Positions 24,810 to 35,586 of a stretch of 64,000 bases of DNA are shown here, piece after piece. The DNA lies in assembly GCF_040760005.1 (NCBI RefSeq), contig NZ_CP099760.1:2723501-2787500 (forward strand), written 5' to 3'. The first letter of the stretch is position 1. The number at the start of each line of letters is the position of its first letter. The stretch is from Pseudomonas sp. stari2. Lineage in GTDB: Bacteria > Pseudomonadota > Gammaproteobacteria > Pseudomonadales > Pseudomonadaceae. The notes below the pieces were generated by a model, which ran no database searches, was not told the DNA's origin, and saw nothing but the letters and a program-made list of their open reading frames with translations. Both the position numbers and the translations under genes were made by a program.

Positions 24810-25775
24810 ATGCTGGTTCCAGGCAAACCCGCCAATGAGGCGGCTCGGGTTCAGGCGCTGTATGGATTGAACCTCCTCGATTCTGCTCCCGAAGAGCGCT
24901 TTGACCGCCTGACCCGTTTGGCCAGGCGCTTGTTCAATGTGCCAATCGCGTTGGTTACGCTGGTAGACAAGGAGCGGCAATGGTTCAAGTCCTGCGTGGG
25001 GCTGGACACTACCGAAACGCCGCGCTCGGTTTCATTCTGCGGCCACGCGATTCTCAAGGATGAACTCATGCTGGTGCCTGACGCCCGAGAGGATGAGCGT
25101 TTTCACGACAATCCGTTGGTGACCGGTAACCCGAATATCCGTTTCTACGCCGGTTATCCGCTGACCGTGCCCAACGGCAACAAGATGGGCACCTTGTGCC
25201 TGATCGACACCCAACCCCGCGAACTCGATGACGAAGAGCGCGATTTGCTGCGCGATCTCGCCGGTATGGCCGAGCAGGAACTGATGGCTGTGCAGATGGC
25301 GAGCATGGACGAGTTGACGCTGCTGTCCAACCGCCGGGGTTTCAAGATGCTGGCCCAGCATGCTCTGGACGCTTGCGCGCGATTGGACAAACCGGCGACG
25401 TTGCTGTTTTTCGACCTCAACGACTTCAAGCAGATCAACGACCTATATGGGCATGCCGAGGGTGACAGCGCGCTCAAAACCTTCGCCGATGTGTTGCGCA
25501 TTGCCTTTCGCGAGAGCGACGTGGTGGGGCGCCTCGGAGGCGATGAGTTCGTGGCGTTGCTGACCGGTTCCAGCCATATCGAAACCAAGGCGATCATGGC
25601 GCGGCTCACGGAAATCCTTGAGGAGCGCAATGCCACGTTGCACCGGGGTTATGCGATTCGCTTCAGTGTCGGGCAGATCGAGTACGACCCACGGCGGCAT
25701 GACACCGTGGATAAGCTGCTGGCGGATGCGGATGGGGCGATGTATGCGCACAAGCAGGCCCTGAAGCGAATCTGA
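24810..25775 (+). CDS. Cytoplasmic GAF-GGDEF diguanylate cyclase
   Basis: The 321-residue protein has an N-terminal GAF domain (residues about 25-155, with FCGHAILKDELMLVPDA and IRFYAGYPLTVPNG) and a C-terminal GGDEF domain (MDELTLLSNRRGF, then RLGGDEFVALL). The RESD five residues before GGDEF is an intact inhibitory I-site, so cyclic di-GMP production should be feedback-controlled. There are no membrane helices. The GAF ligand is unknown. It stands alone and is convergent with the VOC gene, four bases apart. Confidence 0.9.
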   Translation: MLVPGKPANEAARVQALYGLNLLDSAPEERFDRLTRLARRLFNVPIALVTLVDKERQWFKSCVGLDTTETPRSVSFCGHAILKDELMLVPDAREDERFHDNPLVTGNPNIRFYAGYPLTVPNGNKMGTLCLIDTQPRELDDEERDLLRDLAGMAEQELMAVQMASMDELTLLSNRRGFKMLAQHALDACARLDKPATLLFFDLNDFKQINDLYGHAEGDSALKTFADVLRIAFRESDVVGRLGGDEFVALLTGSSHIETKAIMARLTEILEERNATLHRGYAIRFSVGQIEYDPRRHDTVDKLLADADGAMYAHKQALKRI

Positions 25776-25778
25776 CAC

Positions 25779-26204
25779 TTATTTGGCGAACAACTGCCCG
25801 ATGTCCTTGAACGCCTTGAACTCCAGGGCGTTCCCGCACGGGTCGAACAAAAACATCGTCGCCTGTTCCCCCACCTGACCCTGAAAACGAATCCCCGGCT
25901 CAATCACAAACCGCGTACCCAACGATTTCAGGCGCTCGGCCAGTGCGTGCCATTCCTCCATCCCAAGCACCACGCCAAAGTGCGGCACCGGCACGTCGTG
26001 TCCGTCCACGGCGTTGGTGTGAGCCGCTTCCTGCGAGGCATTTTTCGGCGCCAGGTGAATCACCAGTTGATGGCCGAAGAAATTGAAGTCGACCCAGTGA
26101 TCGCTGGAGCGACCCTCTTCGAGACCGAACACGTCACGGTAAAAATGCCGGGCGGCGGCGAGGTCGTACACCGGAATGGCCAGATGGAAAGGGCTGAGTG
26201 ACAT
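25779..26204 (-). CDS. VOC superfamily protein (glyoxalase fold)
   Basis: The 141-residue protein begins [24 protein letters not shown] and has [20 protein letters not shown] for the second half and [15 protein letters not shown] with the final Glu ligand. Metal-dependent VOC enzyme, substrate unknown. The start at 26204 matches the family; an upstream ATG at 26222 would add six residues. It diverges from a LysR gene 114 bases away, which makes that LysR its likely regulator. Confidence 0.85.
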   Translation of the reverse strand: MSLSPFHLAIPVYDLAAARHFYRDVFGLEEGRSSDHWVDFNFFGHQLVIHLAPKNASQEAAHTNAVDGHDVPVPHFGVVLGMEEWHALAERLKSLGTRFVIEPGIRFQGQVGEQATMFLFDPCGNALEFKAFKDIGQLFAK

Positions 26205-26318
26205 AGGCGCGGTCTCAATCAACGGTAGGGGGTGAACTGAGTCTAGCGCTGTGCATTTCGATTGAAAGACGATAGTTTTTGCGCCGAGCTCAAATTATTT
26301 CGATCAATCGAGGTATCC

Positions 26319-27182
26319 ATGCTGCGTGAACTGAAAACCTTTCTAGCGGTGGCGCAGCACGGCACGTTTGCCGCGGCGGGCCTGCATGTCGGCCTGACGC
26401 AATCGGCGGTCAGTGCGCAGATCCGCAATCTGGAACAGGCCTTGGGCGTAAAACTGTTCGATCGCACCGGGCGGCAGGCGATTCTCAATCCGGCAGGGCA
26501 GCGCGCGGTGCCGATGGCGCAGGAAATGCTCGCCACCTTCAGTCGCATGGCAATCAGCGAAGACGCCAGCGAATTTCGCGGCGAGCTGAGAATCGGCGCC
26601 GTGGCCACCGCACAGACCGGGCTGTTGCCTCAGGCCCTGCTGCGTTTGCGCCAGCAGGCTCCGGGCGTGGAGCCAAAACTGGTGCCGGGGGTGTCGTTGA
26701 ACCTGTTGAGCCAGGTGGATGCCGGGGAGGTCGATCTGGCGATCATGATCAAACCACCGTTCGACCTGCCCAAGGAGCTTTCGGCGCAAGTGATCCGGCG
26801 CGAGCCGTTTGTGCTGATCGTCCCACACGGCGTCGAGGGTGACGATCCGCTGAAACTGCTGGCTGAGCATCCTCACGTGCGCTATGACCGCAATTCGTTT
26901 GGCGGACGGCTGGTGACGCGGTTTCTGCGTGAGCAGCGAATAGACGTCCACGTAGCGCTGGAGCTGGATGAGCTGGAAGCGATCGTGAAGATGGTCGAGT
27001 GCGGGCTCGGGGTTTCGTTGCTGCCAAGAGCAGGATTGTGGCTGGAGCAGCCGTTGAATGTGAGGGTGATCGAGTTGGGTGATCTGACGTTTTATCGGGA
27101 GATGGTAATGTTGCAGCGCTACAGCCAGCGCAGCCAGCCGATTCAGCAGTTGTTCGCCCGTTGCCTGGAATTGCAGACATGA
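26319..27182 (+). CDS. LysR-type transcriptional regulator
   Basis: The 287-residue protein has the winged helix-turn-helix MLRELKTFLAVAQHGTFAAA ... LTQSAVSAQIRNLEQALG and a LysR effector domain (LRIGAVATAQTGLLPQALLR). ATG 26319 has GAGG five bases upstream; an earlier in-frame start has no LysR features. Divergent from the VOC gene at 25779-26204, the usual layout of a LysR gene and its target. A strong bidirectional terminator separates it from fabI. Confidence 0.9.
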   Translation: MLRELKTFLAVAQHGTFAAAGLHVGLTQSAVSAQIRNLEQALGVKLFDRTGRQAILNPAGQRAVPMAQEMLATFSRMAISEDASEFRGELRIGAVATAQTGLLPQALLRLRQQAPGVEPKLVPGVSLNLLSQVDAGEVDLAIMIKPPFDLPKELSAQVIRREPFVLIVPHGVEGDDPLKLLAEHPHVRYDRNSFGGRLVTRFLREQRIDVHVALELDELEAIVKMVECGLGVSLLPRAGLWLEQPLNVRVIELGDLTFYREMVMLQRYSQRSQPIQQLFARCLELQT

Positions 27183-27209
27183 AAAAGCCCGCCAATAGGC
27201 GGGCTTTTT
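27182..27209. terminator. Bidirectional Rho-independent terminator
   Basis: AAAAAGCCCGCC pairs with GGCGGGCTTTTT around AATA. It starts at the LysR stop codon and serves the convergent fabI gene too. Confidence 0.9.
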
Positions 27210-27225
27210 ATCGGCAGCGCGAAGA

Positions 27226-28020
27226 TTACTCTTCGATGTTGCCCATGGCGGTGGTGTTGAAGCCGCCGTCCACGTAGGTGATTTCACCGCTGATGCCGGA
27301 CGCCAGGTCCGAGCACAGGAACGCGCCGACGTTGCCGACTTCTTCGATGGTGACGTTGCGACGCAGCGGGGTTTGCGCTTCGTTGGCGGCCAGCATCTTG
27401 CGGAAGCTCTTGATGCCGGAAGCGGCCAGTGTGCGGATCGGGCCGGCCGATACGCAGTTGACGCGAGTGCCTTCCGGGCCCAGGGAGCCGGCCAGGTAAC
27501 GCACGCCGGCTTCCAGCGAAGCCTTGGCCATGCCCATCACGTTGTAGTTCGGCATGGTGCGCTCGGCACCCAGGTAGGACAGGGTCAGCAGGCTGCCGTT
27601 GCGGCCCTTCATCATTTCGCGACCGGCCTTGGCCAGGGCGACGAAGCTGTAGGCACTGATGTCGTGGGAGATACGGTAGCCTTCACGGGTGGTGACTTCG
27701 GTGAAGTCGCCGTCCAATTGGTCGCCCGGTGCGAAGCCGACGGAGTGCACGATGCAGTCCAGGCCGTCCCACTTCTTGCTCAGTTCTTCGAAGACCTTGG
27801 CGATTTCTTCATCGCTGGCCACGTCGCACGGGAAGCACAGCTCAGGGCTCGAGCCCCAGCCTTGTGCGAATTCTTCGACACGACCTTTCAGTTTGTCGTT
27901 CTGATAAGTGAAGGCAAGCTCAGCGCCCTCGCGATGCATGGCGGCAGCGATGCCGGATGCGATGGACAGCTTGCTGGCGACACCGACGATCAGTACGCGC
28001 TTACCGGCGAGAAAACCCAT
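27226..28020 (-). CDS. fabI: Enoyl-[acyl-carrier-protein] reductase (NADH)
   Basis: The 264-residue protein is Fab[21 protein letters not shown] is the short-chain reductase NADH site, [10 protein letters not shown] carries the Gly that shapes the triclosan site, and [12 protein letters not shown] supplies the Tyr-x6-Lys catalytic pair. It reduces trans-2-enoyl-ACP in each cycle of fatty acid elongation. ATG 28020 has AGAGGAG upstream; longer in-frame starts run into the end of the neighbouring ABC gene. It is the last gene of the same-strand block that starts with nppA1, 19 bases from nppD, as in P. aeruginosa. Confidence 0.95.
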   Translation of the reverse strand: MGFLAGKRVLIVGVASKLSIASGIAAAMHREGAELAFTYQNDKLKGRVEEFAQGWGSSPELCFPCDVASDEEIAKVFEELSKKWDGLDCIVHSVGFAPGDQLDGDFTEVTTREGYRISHDISAYSFVALAKAGREMMKGRNGSLLTLSYLGAERTMPNYNVMGMAKASLEAGVRYLAGSLGPEGTRVNCVSAGPIRTLAASGIKSFRKMLAANEAQTPLRRNVTIEEVGNVGAFLCSDLASGISGEITYVDGGFNTTAMGNIEE

Positions 28021-28039
28021 GTGTTGCTCCTCTTTCAGG

Positions 28040-29650
28040 TTATTGCGCAGTGGCTGGTGCCAGAAAAGCGGCTTCCAGCAACTGCTGTGTATACGGATGT
28101 TGGGGGGCGGCAAAGATACTTTGCGCGTCTCCCTGTTCGACCACTTGGCCATGCTTGACCACCATCAACTGGTGGCTCAGCGCTTTCACAACAGCCAGAT
28201 CATGGCTGATGAACAAATACGTCAGGTTGTACTTGGCTTGCAGTGAACGCAACAGCTCCACCACTTGCCGCTGCACCGTCCGGTCGAGCGCCGAAGTCGG
28301 CTCGTCCAGCAGGATCAGCGCCGGCTTGAGCACCAAGGCCCGGGCAATGGCGATACGCTGCCGCTGCCCACCGGAAAATTCGTGGGGGTAGCGGTGCCGG
28401 GTTTCCGGATCCAGACCTACCTCCTTCAATGCCGCAATAATCGCCGCTTCCTGCTCGGCGGCGGTGCCCATCTTGTGGATCCGCAAGCCTTCGCCAACGA
28501 TGTCATTCACACACATCCGCGGGCTCAGGCTGCCAAACGGGTCCTGAAACACCACCTGCATCTCCCGACGCAGCGGCCGGACTTCGCTTTGCGTCAGGCA
28601 GTCTAGCTGCTTGCCTTCAAAACGGATTGCACCTTTGCTACCGATGAGCCGCAAAATCGCCAGACCCAGGGTGGATTTGCCGGATCCGCTTTCTCCCACG
28701 ATCCCCAGAGTCTGACCCTGAGGCAGGCTGAAATTGATGCTGTCCACTGCCTTGACGTGATCCACCGTGCGCTTGAGCAGGCCTTTCTTGATCGGAAACC
28801 AGACTTTCAAGTCCTCGACTTCAAGCAGCGGCGCCCCGATATTGTTGCTTGCCGGGCCTCCGCTGGGCTCCGCCGCCAGCAGCTCCCGAGTGTACGGATG
28901 CTGCGGAGAACGGAACAGCTCTGCGCACGATGCCTGTTCGACGATGCAACCGCGCTGCATGACACATACACGATGCGCAATTCTTCGCACCAGGTTCAAA
29001 TCGTGACTGATCAGTAGCAACGCCATGCCTAATCGAGCCTGCAATTGCTTGAGCAGGTCGAGGATTTTCAGCTGAACGGTCACGTCCAGTGCAGTGGTCG
29101 GTTCGTCGGCGATCAGCAGTTCCGGCTCGTTGGCCAGGGCCATTGCGATCATCACCCGCTGGCGCTGGCCTCCGGACAACTCGTGGGGCAGGGCCTTGAG
29201 GCGCTTGTGCGGCTCGGGGATGCCGACCATCTCCAGCAGTTCCAGGGTGCGTTTGGTCGCAACCTTGCCGGTCAGGCCTTTGTGGATGCCCAGCACTTCG
29301 TTGATCTGCTTTTCGATGGAGTGCAGCGGATTGAGCGAGGTCATCGGCTCCTGAAAGATCATCGCGATCCGGTTGCCACGGATGTGGCGGATAGTCTTTT
29401 CGCTCAGTTTCAGCAGGTTTTGCCCGGAATAGGTGATGCTGCCGGCCGGATGCCGCGCCAGCGGGTAGGGCAGCAGGCGCAGGATCGAGTGCGCCGTCAC
29501 CGACTTGCCCGAGCCGGACTCGCCGACCAAGGCCAGGGTTTCGCCACGCTTGATGTCGAAGCTGATGCCTTCGACCACCCGGTGTGCGCGATCGCCCGTG
29601 CCGAATTCGACGGCGAGGTCGCGGATTTCGATCAGATTGTCCTGATTCAT
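28040..29650 (-). CDS. nppD: Peptide ABC importer, fused double ATPase
   Basis: The 536-residue protein is two ABC ATPase domains joined in one chain. Each has Walker A ([21 protein letters not shown]), signature ([18 protein letters not shown]) and Walker B ([24 protein letters not shown]), in the manner of YejF. It powers the importer formed by the next two permeases and two binding proteins. In P. aeruginosa the matching NppA1A2BCD system takes up peptidyl nucleoside antibiotics; E. coli YejABEF imports microcin C. The start at 29650 is one base from the permease stop. Confidence 0.9.
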   Translation of the reverse strand: MNQDNLIEIRDLAVEFGTGDRAHRVVEGISFDIKRGETLALVGESGSGKSVTAHSILRLLPYPLARHPAGSITYSGQNLLKLSEKTIRHIRGNRIAMIFQEPMTSLNPLHSIEKQINEVLGIHKGLTGKVATKRTLELLEMVGIPEPHKRLKALPHELSGGQRQRVMIAMALANEPELLIADEPTTALDVTVQLKILDLLKQLQARLGMALLLISHDLNLVRRIAHRVCVMQRGCIVEQASCAELFRSPQHPYTRELLAAEPSGGPASNNIGAPLLEVEDLKVWFPIKKGLLKRTVDHVKAVDSINFSLPQGQTLGIVGESGSGKSTLGLAILRLIGSKGAIRFEGKQLDCLTQSEVRPLRREMQVVFQDPFGSLSPRMCVNDIVGEGLRIHKMGTAAEQEAAIIAALKEVGLDPETRHRYPHEFSGGQRQRIAIARALVLKPALILLDEPTSALDRTVQRQVVELLRSLQAKYNLTYLFISHDLAVVKALSHQLMVVKHGQVVEQGDAQSIFAAPQHPYTQQLLEAAFLAPATAQ

Positions 29651-29651
29651 T

Positions 29652-30671
29652 TCACTTCCTCGGGTCGAAGGCATCGCGAGCGGACTCGCCGATAAACACC
29701 AGCAGACTCAACATCAGCGCCAGCACCGCAAACGCGCTCATGCCCAGCCACGGTGCCTGCAGGTTGGATTTGCCCTGGGCCACCAGCTCACCCAGCGACG
29801 GGCTGCCGGCCGGCAAACCGAAGCCGAGGAAATCCAGTGCGGTGAGGGTGCCGATGGCGCCGGTCAGGATGAATGGCATGAAGGTCATGGTCGAGACCAT
29901 GGCGTTGGGCAGGATGTGGCGGAACATGATCGCGCCGTTCTGCATCCCTAGCGCCCGGGCCGCGCGCACGTATTCGAGGTTGCGCCCGCGCAGGAACTCG
30001 GCGCGCACTACGTCCACCAGGCTCATCCACGAGAACAGCAGCATGATTCCCAGCAGCCACCAGAAATTCGGCTGGACGAAACTGGCGAGAATGATCAGCA
30101 GGTACAGCACCGGCAAACCCGACCAGATCTCCAGGAAGCGCTGGCCGGCCAGATCGACCCAGCCGCCGTAGAAACCCTGCAAGGCCCCGGCGATCACACC
30201 GATGATCGAGCTGAGCACTGTCAGCGTCAGGGCGAACAGCACGGAGATACGGAAGCCGTAGATCACCCGTGCCAATACATCGCGGCCCTGATCGTCAGTG
30301 CCCAGCAGGTTGTCCGCCGACGGCGGAGCAGGGGCCGGGACTTTCAGGTCGTAGTTGATGCTCTGGTAGCTGAACGGAATCGGCGCCCACAGCACCCACG
30401 CGTCCTTGGCCTTGAGCAGTTCGCGGATGTACGGGCTCTTGTAGTTTGCCTCCAGCGGGAATTCGCCGCCGAAGGTGGTTTCCGGGTAACGCTTGATCGC
30501 CGGGAAGTACCAGTTGTTGTCGTAGTGCACCACCAGCGGCTTGTCGTTGGCGATCAGTTCGGCGCCGAGGCTCAGGCCGAACAGGATCAAAAACAACCAC
30601 AGCGACCACCAGCCACGCTTGTTGGCCTTGAACAGTTCGAAGCGCCGGCGGTTGAGAGGGGACAGGTTCAT
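29652..30671 (-). CDS. nppC: Peptide ABC importer permease (YejE-like)
   Basis: The 339-residue permease has an N-terminal helix after RRRFELFKANKRGWWSLWLF, a long periplasmic loop typical of YejE (residues about 45-135), then five helices of the binding-protein-dependent permease domain. The loop EYVRAARALGMQNGAIMFRHILPNA is the EAA motif that docks the ATPase, and GTDDQGRDVLARVIYG marks the DppC-like group. Stop and start codons of neighbouring npp genes are one base apart, so the operon is tightly coupled. Confidence 0.9.
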   Translation of the reverse strand: MNLSPLNRRRFELFKANKRGWWSLWLFLILFGLSLGAELIANDKPLVVHYDNNWYFPAIKRYPETTFGGEFPLEANYKSPYIRELLKAKDAWVLWAPIPFSYQSINYDLKVPAPAPPSADNLLGTDDQGRDVLARVIYGFRISVLFALTLTVLSSIIGVIAGALQGFYGGWVDLAGQRFLEIWSGLPVLYLLIILASFVQPNFWWLLGIMLLFSWMSLVDVVRAEFLRGRNLEYVRAARALGMQNGAIMFRHILPNAMVSTMTFMPFILTGAIGTLTALDFLGFGLPAGSPSLGELVAQGKSNLQAPWLGMSAFAVLALMLSLLVFIGESARDAFDPRK

Positions 30672-30672
30672 C

Positions 30673-31746
30673 TCAATGCTCCCGGCTGGCGAAGTCGATG
30701 CGTGGATCGACCAAGGTGTAGGTGAGGTCGCCGATCAGTTTCACCACCAGCCCCAGCAGGGTGAAGATGAACAGTGTGCCGAACACTACCGGGTAATCGC
30801 GGTTGATCGCCGCTTCGAAACTCATCAGGCCGAGGCCGTCGAGGGAGAAGATCACTTCCACCAGTAGGGAACCGGTGAAGAAGATGCCGATGAACGCCGA
30901 CGGGAACCCGGCGATCACCAGCAGCATCGCGTTGCGAAACACATGGCCGTAGAGCACGCGATTGCGGGTCAGGCCTTTGGCCTTGGCGGTGACCACGTAC
31001 TGTTTGTTGATTTCGTCGAGGAAGCTGTTTTTGGTCAGCAGAGTCATGGTCGCGAAGTTGCCGATCACCAGTGCGGTCACCGGCAGCGCCAGGTGCCAGA
31101 AGTAATCGAGAATCTTGCCGCCCAGGCTCAGTTCATCGAAGTTGTTCGACGTCAGGCCGCGTAAGGGAAACCAGTCCAGATAACTGCCGCCGGCAAACAC
31201 CACGATCAGCAGAATCGCAAAGAGGAACGCCGGGATCGCATAACCGATGATGATCGCCGAACTGGTCCAGACGTCGAAATGGCTGCCGTGCCGCGTGGCC
31301 TTGGCGATCCCCAGCGGGATCGACACCAGGTACATGATCAGCGTGCTCCACAGCCCCAGCGAGATCGATACCGGCATCTTCTCCTTGATCAGGTCGATGA
31401 CCTTGGCGTCGCGGAAGAAGCTGTCGCCGAAATCCAGCCGGGCATAGTTCTTGACCATGATCCACAGCCGTTCCGGCGCCGACTTGTCGAAACCGTACAT
31501 TTGCTCGATTTCCTTGATCAACGCCGGGTCCAGACCTTGCGCGCCGCGATAGGCGGAACCGGCCACCGACACTTCGGCACCGCCGCCAGCGATACGGCTG
31601 GTGGCGCCTTCGAAGCCTTCGAGCTTGGCGATCATCTGCTCCACCGGACCGCCGGGCGCGGCCTGGATGATCACGAAATTGATTAGCAGAATGCCGAACA
31701 GGGTCGGGATGATCAGCAACAGTCGCCGAAAAATATACGCCAGCAT
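30673..31746 (-). CDS. nppB: Peptide ABC importer permease (YejB-like)
   Basis: The 357-residue permease starts [20 protein letters not shown], the DppB/YejB N-terminal helix, and carries the EAA loop [27 protein letters not shown]. An insert after the first helix ([20 protein letters not shown]) is characteristic of YejB compared with DppB. It forms the membrane channel with nppC. It is separated from the preceding nppA2 stop by four bases. Confidence 0.9.
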   Translation of the reverse strand: MLAYIFRRLLLIIPTLFGILLINFVIIQAAPGGPVEQMIAKLEGFEGATSRIAGGGAEVSVAGSAYRGAQGLDPALIKEIEQMYGFDKSAPERLWIMVKNYARLDFGDSFFRDAKVIDLIKEKMPVSISLGLWSTLIMYLVSIPLGIAKATRHGSHFDVWTSSAIIIGYAIPAFLFAILLIVVFAGGSYLDWFPLRGLTSNNFDELSLGGKILDYFWHLALPVTALVIGNFATMTLLTKNSFLDEINKQYVVTAKAKGLTRNRVLYGHVFRNAMLLVIAGFPSAFIGIFFTGSLLVEVIFSLDGLGLMSFEAAINRDYPVVFGTLFIFTLLGLVVKLIGDLTYTLVDPRIDFASREH

Positions 31747-31750
31747 CTGA

Positions 31751-33592
31751 TTACTCCGTGCCCACAGGGTCGGCTTGCAGTTGGGTTTGCACTTCTACCG
31801 CAGGTTTCGTGTCGGGCTTGACCCACCAGGTATTAATGCCGATGTCGTACTTGGGGGAGACTTTCGGATGGCCGATGTGGTTCCAGTACGCCACGCGCCA
31901 GCTCTTGATGTGCCAGTTGGGGATCACGTAGTAACCCCATTGCAGCACGCGGTCCAGCGCCCGGGCGTGGGCCACCAGGCTTTTGCGCGAGTCAGCGTTG
32001 ATCAGGCTTTCGACCAGATGATCGACGATCGGGTCTTTCAGGCCCATCGAGTTGCGGCTGCTTGGCTTGTCAGCGGCGGCGCTCATCCAGAATTCGCGCT
32101 GCTCGTTACCGGGCGAGTTGGACTGCGGAAAGCTGCCGACGATCATGTCGAAGTCCCGCGAGCGCACACGGTTGACATATTGCGAGACGTCGACGCGGCG
32201 GATCACCAGATCGATACCCAGGTCGGCGAGGTTGCGCTTGAACGGCAGCAGCACCCGCTCGAATTCGGTCTGGGCCAGCAGGAACTCGATGACCACCGGT
32301 TTGCCGGTGGTGTCGACCATTTTGTCGTCGACGATCTTCCAGCCGGCCTCCTGCAGCAATTGATAGGCCTCGCGTTGCTGCAGGCGAATCATGCCGCTGG
32401 CATCGGTTTTCGGGTTCTCGAAGGCTTCGCTGAACACCTGCGCCGGGAGCTGGCGGCGGAACGGGTCGAGGATCGCCAGTTGATCGGCGTCCGGCAGGCC
32501 GGTGGCGGCCATTTCCGAGTTCTCGAAGTAGCTGCGGGTGCGCACGTAGGCGCCGTTGAACAGTTGCTTGTTGGTCCATTCGAAGTCGAGCAGCAGACCC
32601 AATGCCTGACGCACGCGAACGTCCTGAAACACCGGGCGGCGCAGGTTGAAGACGAAGCCCTGCATGCCGGTCGGGTTGCCGTTGGGGATCAGTTCCTTGA
32701 CCAGTCGGCCTTCGGTGACGGCCGGAATGTTGTAGGCGTTGGCCCAGTTCTTCGCGGTCATTTCCAGCCAGTAGTCGAACTGCCCGGCCTTCAGCGCTTC
32801 CAGGGCGACGGTGTTGTCGCGGAAGTAGTCGGTGGTCATCACGTCGAAATTGTAGAAGCCGCGATTGACCGGCAGGTCCTTGCCCCAATAATCCTTGACC
32901 CGCTCGTATCGTACCGAGCGTCCGGCCTTCACTTCGGCAACCTTGTACGGGCCGCTGCCGAGCGGGATTTCCAGATTGCCCTTGTTGAAGTCGCGACTGG
33001 CCCACCAGTGTTTTGGCAGCACCGGCAACTGGCCGAGGATCAGCGGCAGCTCGCGATTGTTGTTGTGCTTGAACTTGAACAGCACCGTGAGCGGGTCTTC
33101 GGCGACGGCTTCTTCGACGTCGCTGTAGTAACCGCGAAACATCGGCGAGCCTTCTTTGGTCAGGGTCTCGAAGCTGAACACCACGTCTTCGGCGCGCACC
33201 GGGTGGCCGTCGTGGAAGCGTGCTTCGGGGCGCAGGTAGAAGCGCACCCAGCTGTTGTCCGGGGCCTTTTCGATCTTGCTGGCGATCAGGCCGTATTCGG
33301 TGAACGGCTCATCGAGGCTGTGCTTGGTCAGGGTGTCGTAAATCTGCCCGACATCGTCCGCCGGCACGCCTTTGCTGATGAATGGATTGAGGCTGTCGAA
33401 GCCGCCAAAACCGGCCTGACGGAAGACCCCGCCCTTGGGCGCGTCAGCGTTCACGTAGTCGAAGTGCTTGAAGTCGGCAGGGTATTTCGGCGGCTCGTTG
33501 TACAGCGTCACGGCGTGTTGCGGGGCGGCGCAGGCCAGCCCGGCGAACAACAGGCCGCAAGCCTGCACGAGCAGGGTGCGAACGGCGTTCAT
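31751..33592 (-). CDS. nppA2: Peptide ABC importer substrate-binding protein, second copy (YejA-like)
   Basis: The 613-residue protein has a signal peptide ([19 protein letters not shown]) and the family 5 extracellular binding-protein fold, with [13 protein letters not shown] and the conserved [19 protein letters not shown]. The start at 33592 follows GGAGAAAGG. Its ATG overlaps the TGA of nppA1 (ATGA), so both binding proteins are made from one message. It is clearly a paralogue of nppA1; the two share long identical-looking motifs but differ in the binding-cleft stretches. Confidence 0.9.
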   Translation of the reverse strand: MNAVRTLLVQACGLLFAGLACAAPQHAVTLYNEPPKYPADFKHFDYVNADAPKGGVFRQAGFGGFDSLNPFISKGVPADDVGQIYDTLTKHSLDEPFTEYGLIASKIEKAPDNSWVRFYLRPEARFHDGHPVRAEDVVFSFETLTKEGSPMFRGYYSDVEEAVAEDPLTVLFKFKHNNNRELPLILGQLPVLPKHWWASRDFNKGNLEIPLGSGPYKVAEVKAGRSVRYERVKDYWGKDLPVNRGFYNFDVMTTDYFRDNTVALEALKAGQFDYWLEMTAKNWANAYNIPAVTEGRLVKELIPNGNPTGMQGFVFNLRRPVFQDVRVRQALGLLLDFEWTNKQLFNGAYVRTRSYFENSEMAATGLPDADQLAILDPFRRQLPAQVFSEAFENPKTDASGMIRLQQREAYQLLQEAGWKIVDDKMVDTTGKPVVIEFLLAQTEFERVLLPFKRNLADLGIDLVIRRVDVSQYVNRVRSRDFDMIVGSFPQSNSPGNEQREFWMSAAADKPSSRNSMGLKDPIVDHLVESLINADSRKSLVAHARALDRVLQWGYYVIPNWHIKSWRVAYWNHIGHPKVSPKYDIGINTWWVKPDTKPAVEVQTQLQADPVGTE

Positions 33593-35421
33593 TGACCTTT
33601 CTCCGAAGATTTCAGCCACCACGCGCTCAGGCCCAGGGTGTAGGGCGGCGTGCTGACGAAGGCGAACCGGTTGCGGTACGCCAGACGGTGATAATTGAGG
33701 TACCAGTTGGGAATGCTGTAGTGCTGCCAGAGCAGCACGCGGTCCAGCGCCTTGCCGGCGGCAACCTGCTCGTCACGGGTGCGGGCGGCGAGCAACTGCT
33801 CAAGCAGATGATCGACCACCGGGTTGGCGATGCCCGCGTAATTCTTGCTGCCCTTGACCCCTACCTGGCTGGAGTGGAAATACTGCCACTGCTCCAATCC
33901 CGGGCTGAGGGTCTGGTTGAGGGTCATGAGGATCATGTCGAAATCGAACTGATCCAGACGCTGTTTGTACTGGGCGCGGTCCACCGTGCGCAGCTGCGCG
34001 TCGATGCCGATGCTGTTGAGGTTCTCGATGTAGGGCTGGAGGATCCGCTCAAGGTTCGGATTGACCAGCAGCAGTTCAAAACTCAGCGGTTGGCCGGCAG
34101 CGTTCTGCAAGCGCTGGCCATTGAGCTTCCAGCCAGCCTCGGCCAGCAGCGCCAGGGCCTTGCGCATGGTTTCCCGGGGGATGCCGCGCCCGTCGGTCTG
34201 CGGCAGCGTGAACGGCTCGGTGAACAGTCGGGCGGGCAGTTGATCCTTGTACGGTTTGAGCATCAGCCATTCATGACCGACCGGCAGGCCGCTGGCGCTG
34301 AATTCGCTGTTGGGGTAGTAGCTGGTGGTGCGTTTGTAGGCGTCGCTGAACAGCGCGCGGTTGGTCCACTCGAAGTCGAACATCAGGCCCAGGGCTTCGC
34401 GGGTCTTGACGTCCGAGAAGGTGGCTCGCCGGGTGTTCATGAACAGACCCTGGCTCTGGGTCGGGATCTGGTGCGGGATTTGTGCCTTGATTACGTCGCC
34501 GCGACGGATCGCCGGGAAGTTGTAGCCGTTGGCCCAGTTCTTCGCCTGATGCTCGATGTAGATATCGAACTCGCCGGCCTTGAATGCTTCGAAGGCCACG
34601 TCGCTATCGCGGTAGAACTCGACTTCCATGCGATCGAAGTTGTACTTGCCGCGATTGACCGGCAAGTCCTTGCCCCAGTAATCCTTGACCCGCTCGAACA
34701 CCAGTTGCCGCCCCGGCGTCACCGAGGTGATGCGGTACGGCCCGCTGCCCAGCGGCGGTTCGAACGTGGTGGCCTTGAAGTCGCGACCCTTCCAGTAATG
34801 CTGGGGCAGCACCGGCAATTCGCCCAGACGCAGGATCAGCAGCGGATTGCCCGAACGTTTCATCACGAAACGGATGCGTTGCGGGTTGAGGATGTCGACC
34901 CGCAACACTTCCTGCAGGGCGGTGCGATACAGCGGATGACCTTCCTTGAGCAACAGGCGATAGGAGAAGGCCACGTCGTACGCGGTGATCGGTGTGCCGT
35001 CGTGAAAACGCGCTTCCGGGCGCAGATTGAACACCACCCAGCTGCGGTCTTCGCTGTACTCCACCGATTGAGCGATCAGGCCATAACTGGAGGCCGGTTC
35101 ATCGCCGGACGGCGAGTACTGCCCGGTGCCGATCATCAACGGCTCGTTCAGCTCATTGATGCCGTATTGCAGGAAATTCGGGGTGGTAACCGGGCTGGTG
35201 CCCTTGAAAGTGTACGGGTTGAGCGTATCGAAGGTGCCAAACGCCATCACCCGCAACGTACCGCCCTTGGGCGCTTGCGGGTTGACCCAGTCGAAGTGGG
35301 TAAATCTGGCCGGGTACTTGAGCGTGCCGAACTGCGCATAACCGTGACTTTCGGTGATCGTCGCGCTAGCGGGGGAGCTCAAGGCCAGGCTGATCAGGAG
35401 CAGGAGGAGGGGACGCTTCAA
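33589..35421 (-). CDS. nppA1: Peptide ABC importer substrate-binding protein, first copy (YejA-like)
   Basis: The 610-residue protein has a family 5 binding-protein fold with FGTFDTLNPYTFKGTSPV and [19 protein letters not shown]. The start is uncertain. A TTG at 35421 directly precedes a perfect signal peptide (KRPLLLLLISLALSSPASA) and is preferred; the next in-frame ATG codons are about 110 bases further upstream (35532, 35541) and would put some 40 non-signal residues in front. It is the first gene of the npp operon, and the mltD terminator lies just upstream. Confidence 0.87.
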   Translation of the reverse strand: MKRPLLLLLISLALSSPASATITESHGYAQFGTLKYPARFTHFDWVNPQAPKGGTLRVMAFGTFDTLNPYTFKGTSPVTTPNFLQYGINELNEPLMIGTGQYSPSGDEPASSYGLIAQSVEYSEDRSWVVFNLRPEARFHDGTPITAYDVAFSYRLLLKEGHPLYRTALQEVLRVDILNPQRIRFVMKRSGNPLLILRLGELPVLPQHYWKGRDFKATTFEPPLGSGPYRITSVTPGRQLVFERVKDYWGKDLPVNRGKYNFDRMEVEFYRDSDVAFEAFKAGEFDIYIEHQAKNWANGYNFPAIRRGDVIKAQIPHQIPTQSQGLFMNTRRATFSDVKTREALGLMFDFEWTNRALFSDAYKRTTSYYPNSEFSASGLPVGHEWLMLKPYKDQLPARLFTEPFTLPQTDGRGIPRETMRKALALLAEAGWKLNGQRLQNAAGQPLSFELLLVNPNLERILQPYIENLNSIGIDAQLRTVDRAQYKQRLDQFDFDMILMTLNQTLSPGLEQWQYFHSSQVGVKGSKNYAGIANPVVDHLLEQLLAARTRDEQVAAGKALDRVLLWQHYSIPNWYLNYHRLAYRNRFAFVSTPPYTLGLSAWWLKSSEKGQ

Positions 35422-35551
35422 GTCAGATCCGATCCAGGCGGCTTGGGCTTTGTGGGCCGTACAGTAACAGCTTGTATGGACAGGAAAAAGACAAGGGCTT
35501 AATGCGCGGTTAATTGCGGGAGTCGCCGGCATCGACAGCAAAAAATGACAG

Positions 35552-35581
35552 GCAAAAAAAAGCCCCTGAAATTCAGGGGCT
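35552..35581 (-). terminator. Rho-independent terminator of mltD
   Basis: On the minus strand AGCCCCTG pairs with CAGGGGCT around a five-base loop and is followed by a run of seven T, just after the mltD stop codon. It separates mltD from the npp operon. Confidence 0.9.
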
Positions 35582-35586
35582 CTTTG

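Noticed and set aside
31775..35502. Two long plus-strand open frames opposite the npp binding-protein genes
   Set aside because: Shadow frames of well-supported genes; no recognisable protein features.
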